From QNBT01 sp964563335 (GTDB lineage: Bacteria > Planctomycetota > Phycisphaerae > Sedimentisphaerales > Anaerohalosphaeraceae): 15,892 nucleotides of DNA. Below, piece by piece: positions 1-6,068 of this stretch. A model generated the notes under the pieces. The model did not search any database. It saw nothing but the letters and a program-made list of their open reading frames with translations, and was not told the DNA's origin. Made by a program: the position numbers and the translations under genes. The stretch's first letter is position 1; every line of letters starts with the position of its first letter. The stretch covers positions 1 to 15,892 of the forward strand of contig CAZLWL010000055.1 in assembly GCA_964563335.1 (NCBI GenBank). Direction: 5' to 3'.

Positions 1-228
1 AAGCTGAATCGGCTGAGTCTTGAAGACATTTGCCCGCTTTTCTATTCGGTTCACAGTTTCTAAAAAACCGGGCCGCTTGCAGTAAAGCCCCGCCTTATCG
101 AGTGTTCTGACAAGCTTGCCGAATCGCGTAATGACGACAAACTCTTTTTCATTTACTGTGAACAATGAATAGTAAACCAATCCGACTACTACAACCACAA
201 TGATTAGAAGTACAAATTTCGTTTTCAT
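1..228 (-). CDS. hflC: HflC-like SPFH protein, N-terminal part (cut by window start)
   Basis: This is the first 76 codons of a gene that continues beyond base 1. The translation opens with a short basic end, MKTKF, followed by one strongly hydrophobic segment (about residues 5-23, rich in V, I and L). It then enters the start of an SPFH/band-7 domain with the phrase VVITRFGKLVRTLDKAGLY, which is typical of HflC. In known systems HflC pairs with HflK in the inner membrane and modulates the FtsH protease. The ATG at 228 lies only 2 bp after the stop of the HflK-like gene upstream, so the two are almost certainly translated as an operon pair. No strong Shine-Dalgarno is visible; translational coupling is likely. 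Only the N-terminus is seen, so the HflC label rests on this segment plus its position next to HflK. Confidence 0.85.
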   Translation of the reverse strand, partial: MKTKFVLLIIVVVVVGLVYYSLFTVNEKEFVVITRFGKLVRTLDKAGLYCKRPGFLETVNRIEKRANVFKTQPIQL

Positions 229-230
229 TA

Positions 231-1931
231 TCAATCCAATCCATATTTAGAAGATTTGAAAAGTTGCTTGCTATCCAGCCATATTTCAGGAAAACCGGAT
301 GAAGGGTCCACAATAATTTTTTGATTTTTCGAAAGGGCTTCCTTCAGAAAATCAAAATATATTTTTCTTGTTATTATATCCCGTGATTTTTGATATCCCT
401 CTAATTGCATTATAAACCTCGAAGCTTCGCCATTTGCCCTTTTTGTCTTATCTATAACGTAGGATTGGGCCCCTTTAAGCAGCTTTGCCTGGGCACCTCT
501 GGCCCGTGGCATGGATTCATTTTTATAGCCCAGCGCCTGGTTAATCAGTTCTTCTTTTTTCTGATAAGCGGCGATGACCTCCTCAAAAGATGAAGATATG
601 AAAATCGGCGGATGTACGTCTTTCATATTTACATTTATTATTTCCAGCCCGCTGTTGAGCGTGTCCAGCTTATTCTGAATAATCCGGGCTATGTCCAACT
701 CGAATTGCTTCCTGTAGGATGTAACTATTTCATAAAATGCCTTCCTGGAAAAAATATTAGTGATAACCCGACTGGCAGCGCTGTCAAGGAGTATCTCAGG
801 ATCAATGTGGTTGTACCTGTACTTAAAAACGTCCTTTATTCTGTAATGGATAACCAGGTAGGGATAGAAAAAGTTGTTGTCGCCGGAAATAAAGGCTGTT
901 TCCGTTCCGTGCTTTTTCGTCCACAGCAGTGCGAAGCTGCTTTTGTCCGTGATATTTCCTATGCTTTTCATCCGAATGGTTTTCGAATCGATTTTTATAA
1001 TCTCATCCACCGGCCAGGGAAACTTAAAGTGTATGCCGGGCTGGACCGCTCTTTCATAACTCACCGGCTTGCCGAAACGCTCAACTATTCCTTCTTGAGA
1101 TGGGCCTATTGTATAAACGCACTTGGAAGCACAGATTGACACTAAAATCAAAATAACAACTGCACAAAAACACTGAAGTAACTTTTTCAGCAAAGCCAAA
1201 CCTGGGATTCCTGGGCCGAGTTTTTCCTCTAAATATTCTAATACCACCGCCCACGTTCTTTTCTCAAAAAGGGATAGAACAATCGTCGTAGTTTTATATC
1301 GAAATACATATTCTGCTTCTTTCCTTTTATATGCCATCACGGCGTTAACCATTGTTTCAATCGAAAAAGATAATATAAGCAGCGCGATTATAAGTGCTAC
1401 AGGAGTATCAATATTGACTCCCATTCTGTAGATTACGAGGGAAAACCCTATCAAAAGAGAATTGACCATGTCGGCCCTTGAGTGCATTCCGTCTGCGATA
1501 AGGCCGACGGAGTTTTCTTTTTGGCCAACGGATGTTTCAAAACGATATACAATATAGGAAGCAACCGCGAAAATCATAAACACGATTCCTGAAAACAGAG
1601 AATTTTCGATTACCGGCGCCCTTCCTGTTACTGTTTTCCATATCAAAAGCACCGAAACGAAAAACATCAACAAACCTATCAGGAATGATATTTGATATTC
1701 CAAAGGTATTGATTTGCTTTCATCTTCACCTTCTTCAGGTGCCGCCGGAGACGCGCGTTTTTCTCTTACGGAAATAAAAACAAGAACCGATGTGGTAATA
1801 TCCGAAAAGCTGTGCCAGGCCTCCGCGAGAATGGCCATACTTCCCGTAAAGAAGAAAGCTATAAACTTCAGGACAGTCAGGACTACATTCAAGATGGTGG
1901 ATATTAAGGCTGTTTTTTCTTTTACGGTCAT
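231..1931 (-). CDS. Fusion protein: CDF-type cation transporter membrane domain + HflK-type SPFH domain
   Basis: 566 aa. Residues 1-200 look like the membrane part of a cation diffusion facilitator: about six hydrophobic helices (near 8-28, 35-54, 80-100, 112-130, 155-170, 176-196). The two metal-site motifs are in the expected helices, H40-SFS-D44 in TM2 and DGMH150-SRA-D154 in TM5, an HD/HD arrangement like zinc carriers. The usual CDF cytoplasmic C-terminal domain is missing. A linker and a seventh hydrophobic helix (about 253-268) follow, then an HflK-like SPFH domain (about 273-470: IGPSQEGIVERFGKPVSYER, PGIHFKFPWPVDEI) and a charged, helical tail. Start is ATG with GGAAG (1943-1939) 7 nt upstream. 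The gene lies 42 bp after the ATPase gene and 2 bp before hflC. It may couple metal transport or sensing to an HflKC/FtsH membrane complex; that role is inferred. Base composition is more AT-rich than cimA. Confidence 0.85.
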   Translation of the reverse strand: MTVKEKTALISTILNVVLTVLKFIAFFFTGSMAILAEAWHSFSDITTSVLVFISVREKRASPAAPEEGEDESKSIPLEYQISFLIGLLMFFVSVLLIWKTVTGRAPVIENSLFSGIVFMIFAVASYIVYRFETSVGQKENSVGLIADGMHSRADMVNSLLIGFSLVIYRMGVNIDTPVALIIALLILSFSIETMVNAVMAYKRKEAEYVFRYKTTTIVLSLFEKRTWAVVLEYLEEKLGPGIPGLALLKKLLQCFCAVVILILVSICASKCVYTIGPSQEGIVERFGKPVSYERAVQPGIHFKFPWPVDEIIKIDSKTIRMKSIGNITDKSSFALLWTKKHGTETAFISGDNNFFYPYLVIHYRIKDVFKYRYNHIDPEILLDSAASRVITNIFSRKAFYEIVTSYRKQFELDIARIIQNKLDTLNSGLEIINVNMKDVHPPIFISSSFEEVIAAYQKKEELINQALGYKNESMPRARGAQAKLLKGAQSYVIDKTKRANGEASRFIMQLEGYQKSRDIITRKIYFDFLKEALSKNQKIIVDPSSGFPEIWLDSKQLFKSSKYGLD

Positions 1932-1973
1932 TTCGCTTCTTCCGTCCTCAAGTTTACAATAAGCCCCATACTA

Positions 1974-2972
1974 TCAAGTTTTGGTTCCGCTGTCACCATA
2001 TTGTTCTGCTACTACTTTGCTTTTTTCTTTAATATATTTACGCAAATCGGCAAAATGCTTTTTGTATTCGTCCAATACATCGAACACCATATCGCCCCGC
2101 GAATATGTCTCGGCTATTCTGCGGTCGTCCGGTATTTCAAGAGCAACCTCTATCTCCTCGGCACGGCAGTATTGACGAACCTTATCATCACCCAAATCGC
2201 TGCGGTTTATCACCACGGCGAAAGGTAACTTAAGTTCTCTGACCATCCCGACCGCCAACTTCAAATCATTCAGCCCAAACGGCGTCGGCTCCGTTACCAA
2301 CAGCACAAAATCAACTCCCTTAACCGCCTCAATCACCGGACAAGATGTCCCCGGCGGCACGTCTATTATTACTGTCCCTTCAGCCGCTGTTCTTTGCCTG
2401 ACTTGTCTTATCAGCGCAGGCGACCGAACGTCCCCTATCTGCAACCTGCCCTGCACAAAGCCTATTCCGTTTGAAGCACCCATGTCTATGCATCCAATCT
2501 CTTTTTGCTTCTCCTTAATGGCATTCGTTGGACAAACAAGCATACATCCGCCGCAGGAGTGACACAACTGCTCAAAGGTAAGCACATTCTTCTTAAAGGA
2601 GACTATCGCACTGTATTGGCAAAGCTCGCTGCATTTGCCGCAGGCGGTGCACTTGTCCATGTTTACCTCGGGCACTGCGACTGTAACGGCCCATGATTTT
2701 TCTATTGCAGGCTTGAGAAAGATGTGGCCGTTGGGCTCTTCGACGTCACAATCAACATACTGTACCTTCTTGCCCATGCATGCAATCGAAAGTGCCAGGT
2801 TCGTCGCAACAGTCGTCTTGCCCGTACCACCGGCGGCACTAACATTGTCGTTGGCAACAGCCTCAAACTCCATCGAATCACTGTCAACAATAACGAACCA
2901 CGCCGCTCTGCCAAACCTCGGGTCCACCTGAGAATCCAGGGAATCGCCCTGTGAGGTTACACATACCTTCAT
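1974..2972 (-). CDS. NifX-like N-terminal segment fused to MinD/Mrp-type P-loop ATPase with two 4Fe-4S clusters
   Basis: 332 aa from the ATG at 2972, which has GGAG 8 nt upstream; a GTG three codons earlier would overlap that site. Residues 1-47 (MKVCVTSQGDSLDSQVDPRF, GRA, FVIVDSDSMEFEAV) are the first half of a NifX/dinitrogenase Fe-Mo cofactor-binding domain. Without a break, residues 48-54 (GGTGKTT) begin a MinD-superfamily ATPase. Two ferredoxin-type motifs follow, C108-C111-C114-C118 and C137-C140-C143-C147, then Walker B (VIIDVPPG, 201-208). ATPases of this type work beside NifX/orange-protein-like proteins in iron-sulfur or metal-sulfur cluster handling in anaerobes; the substrate here is unknown. 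The family normally begins with KGGxGKTT, but here the first lysine is alanine (AGGTGKTT) and the NifX domain lacks its second half, so the gene looks like a deletion fusion. It follows the DUF89 ORF stop by 22 bp. Confidence 0.85.
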   Translation of the reverse strand: MKVCVTSQGDSLDSQVDPRFGRAAWFVIVDSDSMEFEAVANDNVSAAGGTGKTTVATNLALSIACMGKKVQYVDCDVEEPNGHIFLKPAIEKSWAVTVAVPEVNMDKCTACGKCSELCQYSAIVSFKKNVLTFEQLCHSCGGCMLVCPTNAIKEKQKEIGCIDMGASNGIGFVQGRLQIGDVRSPALIRQVRQRTAAEGTVIIDVPPGTSCPVIEAVKGVDFVLLVTEPTPFGLNDLKLAVGMVRELKLPFAVVINRSDLGDDKVRQYCRAEEIEVALEIPDDRRIAETYSRGDMVFDVLDEYKKHFADLRKYIKEKSKVVAEQYGDSGTKT

Positions 2973-2994
2973 TGCAAGCACTCCTTTCGACTCG

Positions 2995-3960
2995 TCAAAT
3001 TATTTTTCTGCCGCTTCGCTTTCGCTGCGCAACTGCTCGATACGCTGCTCGATTTGCCCTATCGTTTGCTTTAGCCCGTCGGCCTGCTGCAGCAGCATTG
3101 TTAAACGCCTTGCTCTTACGCAAAATCATCGTGCCGACTTCACAACCTAAGTGCCGTGCAATAACAGGGCACTTTGCCTTCAGGACAAAAAAGATATTCT
3201 TGTCCACATCGCTCAGAGTCTCGTAATTGCCCTGGCCCTTGGCTATGATCAAATCCGCCTGGTCGAACCGCCTGCGAAAATCTTCGCTGCACGTCTTCGG
3301 AATCGTTCCTGGATTATCCGAGCCGTTTTCAATAACCTCCACCACTTCGGTTAGCCCCGTAATCCTGGCGTCCTCCATTATTGCATCGTTTATAACGGGC
3401 GAGCCCTTAACAACGCACGTGATCTTCTCATAAGGCAACCGTTCAATCAGCAGTCGGTCGAACACAATCTCGCCCGCGTTATCACAAAGATAAAGAATCC
3501 TCCCCGCCTCTTTAACAGCAGTAGGAAACTCTTCAAACTCGCTCATGTCGAAATCCGCCTTAAGTGAATCGTCAATTGCTTCTTCAACCTCTGCAGTTTT
3601 CAATGAGCTGCTTACGCCGAAGTCGATGATATTGCCCGCAATCGCCAATCGAACCGCCGTCTCAAGCGGTCTTGCGGAACCGGCGATTAGTCTCTTCATA
3701 TCCGGATACAGCCGCAAGGCCAATGCGTTGAACTTTTGTTTTATTTCCTTGTACGGGTCGTCTTTGCCGGTTACCTGACGAATCACTCGATGAATCTCGC
3801 CTCCCATGGCAGGCGGACTCTGATTCAAATCCATCTCGGCAGCCAGGGCGAGAACCCGTCGAACCACTTGTTCGCATGTCTGCTCATCGCTGGCGACCAG
3901 CCGGGCCGCCTCAAGCGCCTGTCGAACAAAACACGGAATACAATCAAGATAGCTTCGCAT
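2995..3960 (-). CDS. DUF89-family metal-dependent phosphatase (ARMT1-like) with anomalous C-terminal tail
   Basis: 321 aa from the ATG at 3960, with GGAAG about 7 nt upstream; a TTG two codons earlier is less likely. Family marks are an N-terminal CxxC (C7, C10, DCIPCFVRQAL), the metal-site stretch LYLCDNAGEIVFDR (D160, N161, D168), N191-D192, and IIAKGQGNYETL (238-249). DUF89 proteins are metal-dependent phosphatases, some thought to remove damaged phosphometabolites; the substrate of this subfamily is not settled. The family fold should end near residue 284 (HLGCEVGTMILRKS). The last 37 residues (AAAAGRRAKANDRANRAAYR and on) are low-complexity and basic. They overlap another frame that encodes a clean coiled coil, so the natural stop seems to have been lost. 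This is the first gene of the minus-strand operon. The phosphatase core is secure; the tail is probably non-native. Confidence 0.85.
   Translation of the reverse strand: MRSYLDCIPCFVRQALEAARLVASDEQTCEQVVRRVLALAAEMDLNQSPPAMGGEIHRVIRQVTGKDDPYKEIKQKFNALALRLYPDMKRLIAGSARPLETAVRLAIAGNIIDFGVSSSLKTAEVEEAIDDSLKADFDMSEFEEFPTAVKEAGRILYLCDNAGEIVFDRLLIERLPYEKITCVVKGSPVINDAIMEDARITGLTEVVEVIENGSDNPGTIPKTCSEDFRRRFDQADLIIAKGQGNYETLSDVDKNIFFVLKAKCPVIARHLGCEVGTMILRKSKAFNNAAAAGRRAKANDRANRAAYRAVAQRKRSGRKII
3000..3098 (-). pseudogene. Coiled-coil remnant of a small protein (DUF5320-like C-terminus) overlapping the DUF89 tail
   Basis: In the frame one base off the DUF89 ORF, 32 codons run from ATG (3098) to TAA (3000). 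They read MLLQQADGLK then QTIGQIEQRIEQLRSESEAA then EK. The heptad-like Q/E/I/L spacing is that of a real coiled coil, while the DUF89 frame over the same bases gives an A/R-rich string. Small Gly/Met-rich proteins of the DUF5320 type end in such a coil and are often encoded next to NifX and MinD-type ATPases, exactly the setting here. The stop lies 27 bp before the ATPase ATG, the spacing expected of a gene in this operon. I infer that a deletion removed the DUF89 stop and the front of this small gene. No Shine-Dalgarno is evident for the internal ATG. Confidence 0.5.
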
Positions 3961-4012
3961 AATCAAACTTCCATCTTATCGTTTTAACTTCGATTCCCTG
4001 TTTCAGTATCCC

Positions 4013-4060
4013 GACTCACCCACTCACCTACTCACACATTCACCAACTCACCCGCTCACC
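4013..4060. repeat. Six tandem 8-bp repeats, consensus NNCTCACC (GGTGAGNN on minus strand)
   Basis: Six units of exactly 8 bp start at 4013: gactcacc, cactcacc, tactcaca, cattcacc, aactcacc, cgctcacc. The six-base core is fully conserved in four of six units, and the other two each differ by one base. On the minus strand the array reads as a series of GGTGAG blocks inside the probable 5' leader of the DUF89 operon, about 50 bp before the start codon. Confidence 0.85.
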
Positions 4061-4081
4061 ATCCAACTATCCACTCTATAT

Positions 4082-4111
4082 ATATTACGGGCATATGCCC
4101 ATAATTGTCCA
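4082..4111 (-). promoter_or_regulatory. Predicted promoter of the DUF89/ATPase/HflK operon
   Basis: On the minus strand a -35-like TGGACA (4111-4106, 5 of 6 to TTGACA) is followed after 18 bp by TAATAT (4087-4082, 4 of 6 to TATAAT), then by more TATATA. The spacer is occupied almost entirely by a palindrome, which argues for direct repression or activation. Start of transcription would be near 4075, giving a leader of about 115 nt before the ATG at 3960. Confidence 0.45.
4084..4105. promoter_or_regulatory. 22-bp palindromic operator, core GGGCATATGCCC
   Basis: The 12-bp core GGGCATATGCCC (4089-4100) is a perfect palindrome. It is flanked by ATTA on the left (4084-4087) and TAAT on the right (4102-4105), also symmetric. 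Only the pair 4088/4101 breaks the symmetry, so 20 of 22 bases are paired. Its place between the -35 and -10 boxes fits a dimeric DNA-binding regulator of the downstream iron-sulfur operon. The regulator is not encoded in the window. Confidence 0.65.
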
Positions 4112-4316
4112 CAAAAAAAATCCACAAAATCCGAAAAATTTACACGACTCAGAACCTCCAAACATATCAATCTACGTATATTCTCCTCATAAGATAACAA
4201 CATCTGTTATGTTGGTGGGTTGGATGTCGCTGCTCTGCTTTCCTTTCGCCGCGAAAAGGCATACACAGTTCACGGCGCCCGATACCGTTGGCTTTGTCTT
4301 CACACATCCAAGGCGG

Positions 4317-5894
4317 CTACTTGGGGGAGTTTTTTTCAGAGTCCTTCAGCAGCTTATATTCGACGCTGTCAACAAGCGCCTCCCAGCTTGCGTCGATGAT
4401 GTTTTCCGACACGCCGACCGTGCCCCAAAGCGAATCCTGGTCGCGCGATTCGATTATCACGCGCACGCGAGCCGCCGTGCCGGCACGGGCGTTGACCACA
4501 CGAACCTTATAGTCAATCAGGTGCATATCCTTGATGTTCGGGTAGAACCGCTCGAGCGACCTGCGAAGCGCGTTGTCTAAGGCGTTGACCGGACCGTCAC
4601 CCTCGGCAACCACGTGCTCGCTGGCGGGGCCGACCTTCAGTTTTACGGTCGCCTCCGTGACAATCTCGCCGGCCGTGCCGCGCTCGACGTTCACATGATA
4701 CTTCTGAAGCTCAAAGCTGGGCGTGTATGTGCCCATGACCTTCGTGACCAGTATATCGAAACTCGCCTCGGCCGCTTCGAACTGGTAGCCTTCGTTTTCC
4801 AGCTCCTGCACCCTCTTGAGAATCTTGCGTGCAAAGGTCTTGTCCTTGGCAAGATTTTTGTTTTCCAGCTTGGCCAAAACGTTCGATGAACCGCTAAGCT
4901 CCGATATCAGCAGCCGTCTCTTGTTGCCTACCAGCTCGGGATTGATGTGCTCGTAGGTGCGTTTGTCCTTGCCCAGGCCGTCTATATGGAATCCGCCCTT
5001 GTGGGCAAATGCGCTCTGGCCGACATAAGGCATGTTCATTACGGGGGCGAGATTGGCTATCTCAAACACATACCGCGAAAGCTCGGTGAGCGATTGCAGC
5101 TTCTCGCGATTTGCCACGTCAAAGCCCATTTTGAATACGAGGCTTGGTATTATCGTACACAGATTCGCATTTCCGGTCCGCTCGCCCAAGCCATTGATCG
5201 TGCCCTGCACGTGTCTGGCTCCGGCCTTAACGGCGCCAAGTGAATTTGCAGCCGCGCAGTCGCAGTCGTTGTGAGCGTGAATGCCGATGGCAACGCCGGC
5301 AAATTCGGCGCAGACCTTTTTCGTTATATCGCAAACCTCATCCGGCAAGCTGCCGCCATTGGTTTCGCAAAGTACTATCACATCGGCACCGGCCTCAGCC
5401 GCTGCCGCGAGGACCTTCATCGCGTATTCCGGTTTTTCCTTGTAGCCGTCAAAAAAGTGCTCGGCGTCGAAGATGACCTCTCTGCCTTTGCTCTTTATGT
5501 ATTTCACAGATTCACTACAGATAGTCAGATTCTCATCAAGACTGCACTTGAGCACAGTTGTTACGTGCATGTCCCAACTCTTAGCCACCAGCGTTACCGC
5601 CAGCGTCTTGCAATCGAGCAGCGCACGCAGACCTGCATCGTCACTAACCTTCGTATCGGTGCGTCTGGTACTGCCGAACGAGGCAACCTTGGCATTTTCA
5701 AGGCCCGATGCGCGAATCTGGTCGAAGAACTCGGCCTCCTTGGGATTGCTCAGCGGAAAGCCGCCCTCGATGTAGTCGATTCCGAACTCGTCCAGACGCC
5801 GGGCGATAAGCAGCTTATCGGCGAGGGAAAAACTCACGCCTTCACCCTGCATTCCGTCCCGTAATGTCGTATCGTAAATCTTTACCGTTTCCAT
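4317..5894 (-). CDS. cimA: (R)-citramalate synthase
   Basis: 525 aa from ATG 5894 (a GTG at 5906 would add MDVT). Citramalate synthase condenses pyruvate with acetyl-CoA to (R)-citramalate, the threonine-independent route to 2-oxobutyrate for isoleucine. The HMG-CoA-lyase-like barrel is clear: IYDTTLRDGMQGEGVSFS (6-23) with R12-D13, then IHAHNDCDCAAANSLG (205-220) with metal ligands H206 and H208, then NGLGERTGNANL (234-245). The stretch SAFAHKGGFHIDG marks the linker, and residues from about 390 to 510 form the LeuA-type dimerisation and allosteric domain. The GMQGEG motif, total length and linker match CimA rather than the shorter 2-isopropylmalate or homocitrate synthases. It stands alone on this strand with its own promoter, divergent from the repeat protein at 6069. 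Isoleucine feedback is likely from the family but not provable here. Confidence 0.92.
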   Translation of the reverse strand: METVKIYDTTLRDGMQGEGVSFSLADKLLIARRLDEFGIDYIEGGFPLSNPKEAEFFDQIRASGLENAKVASFGSTRRTDTKVSDDAGLRALLDCKTLAVTLVAKSWDMHVTTVLKCSLDENLTICSESVKYIKSKGREVIFDAEHFFDGYKEKPEYAMKVLAAAAEAGADVIVLCETNGGSLPDEVCDITKKVCAEFAGVAIGIHAHNDCDCAAANSLGAVKAGARHVQGTINGLGERTGNANLCTIIPSLVFKMGFDVANREKLQSLTELSRYVFEIANLAPVMNMPYVGQSAFAHKGGFHIDGLGKDKRTYEHINPELVGNKRRLLISELSGSSNVLAKLENKNLAKDKTFARKILKRVQELENEGYQFEAAEASFDILVTKVMGTYTPSFELQKYHVNVERGTAGEIVTEATVKLKVGPASEHVVAEGDGPVNALDNALRRSLERFYPNIKDMHLIDYKVRVVNARAGTAARVRVIIESRDQDSLWGTVGVSENIIDASWEALVDSVEYKLLKDSEKNSPK

Positions 5895-5929
5895 CGTTAC
5901 ATCCACAATTTGAAGATTTTAGCTCCTTC

Positions 5930-5958
5930 ATTGTATTTAGAGGTCAAGCAAATGTAAA
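5930..5958 (-). promoter_or_regulatory. Predicted cimA promoter
   Basis: On the minus strand TTTACA (5958-5953) and TACAAT (5935-5930) are each 5 of 6 to the sigma-70 consensus, with an ideal 17-bp spacer. Transcription would begin near 5923, leaving roughly 29 nt before the ATG at 5894. The GAAGGAG at 5929-5923 falls at the start site and is therefore probably not the ribosome binding site. Confidence 0.7.
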
Positions 5959-5980
5959 GCACAAAACCGCCGTGGTTCGG

Positions 5981-6003
5981 CTGTCAAAAATTACCTGTCA
6001 AAA
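5981..6003. repeat. Direct repeat CTGTCAAAA, two copies
   Basis: CTGTCAAAA occurs at 5981-5989 and again at 5995-6003, 14 bp apart, between the divergent promoters of cimA and the repeat protein. On the minus strand each copy contains TTGACA. It may be a regulator site or a spare -35 element. Confidence 0.5.
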
Positions 6004-6007
6004 TCGT

Positions 6008-6035
6008 TTGAAATGTACCACAATACGGTTATAAT
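6008..6035 (+). promoter_or_regulatory. Predicted promoter of the Gly/Gln-repeat protein gene
   Basis: TTGAAA (6008-6013, 5 of 6) and a perfect TATAAT (6030-6035) are separated by 16 bp. Transcription should begin near 6042, which rules out the GTG at 6048 as a well-placed start and supports GTG 6069. Confidence 0.7.
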
Positions 6036-6053
6036 CAGTCCGTATCTGTGGTA
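6016..6053. promoter_or_regulatory. Inverted repeat surrounding the -10 box
   Basis: Left arm TACCACAATACGG (6016-6028) and right arm CCGTATCTGTGGTA (6040-6053) are inverse copies with a single one-base bulge. The 11-bp centre contains TATAAT. A dimeric regulator bound to both arms would cover the promoter and start site. Confidence 0.65.
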
Positions 6054-6068
6054 TTAAGGGATAGTCCT

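Larger units (their letters stand above)
3961..4316. other. Intergenic spacer between cimA 3' end and the DUF89 operon
   Basis: This 356-bp stretch holds no convincing gene. From right to left it contains weak hairpins near 4194-4210 and 4242-4259 without T-runs, the predicted promoter and palindromic operator (4082-4111), and six 8-bp repeats (4013-4060) in what would be the leader of the DUF89 mRNA. The hairpins could help end cimA transcription, but neither is a canonical intrinsic terminator. Confidence 0.6.

Noticed and set aside
4013..4060. CRISPR array
   Set aside because: Units are 8 bp with no spacers of 25-40 bp and no cas genes nearby; it is a simple tandem repeat.
4242..4259. Hairpin CCTTTCG-CCG-CGAAAAGG after cimA as a terminator
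   Set aside because: The stem is short with a bulged base and no T-run follows on the minus strand, so an intrinsic terminator is not supported.
4095..4580. 161-codon plus-strand open frame over the cimA 3' end and spacer
   Set aside because: Most of it lies antisense to the conserved LeuA-type domain of cimA, the start overlaps the operator palindrome, and the translation has no recognisable domain.
5271..5864. 197-codon plus-strand open frame opposite cimA
   Set aside because: It is the antisense shadow of the cimA catalytic barrel in a GC-rich gene, with no ribosome site and no family likeness.
6048..6068. GTG 6048 as the start of the Gly/Gln-repeat protein
   Set aside because: It lies about 6 nt from the predicted transcript start and within the inverted-repeat arm. 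GTG 6069 has a well-spaced AAGGG.
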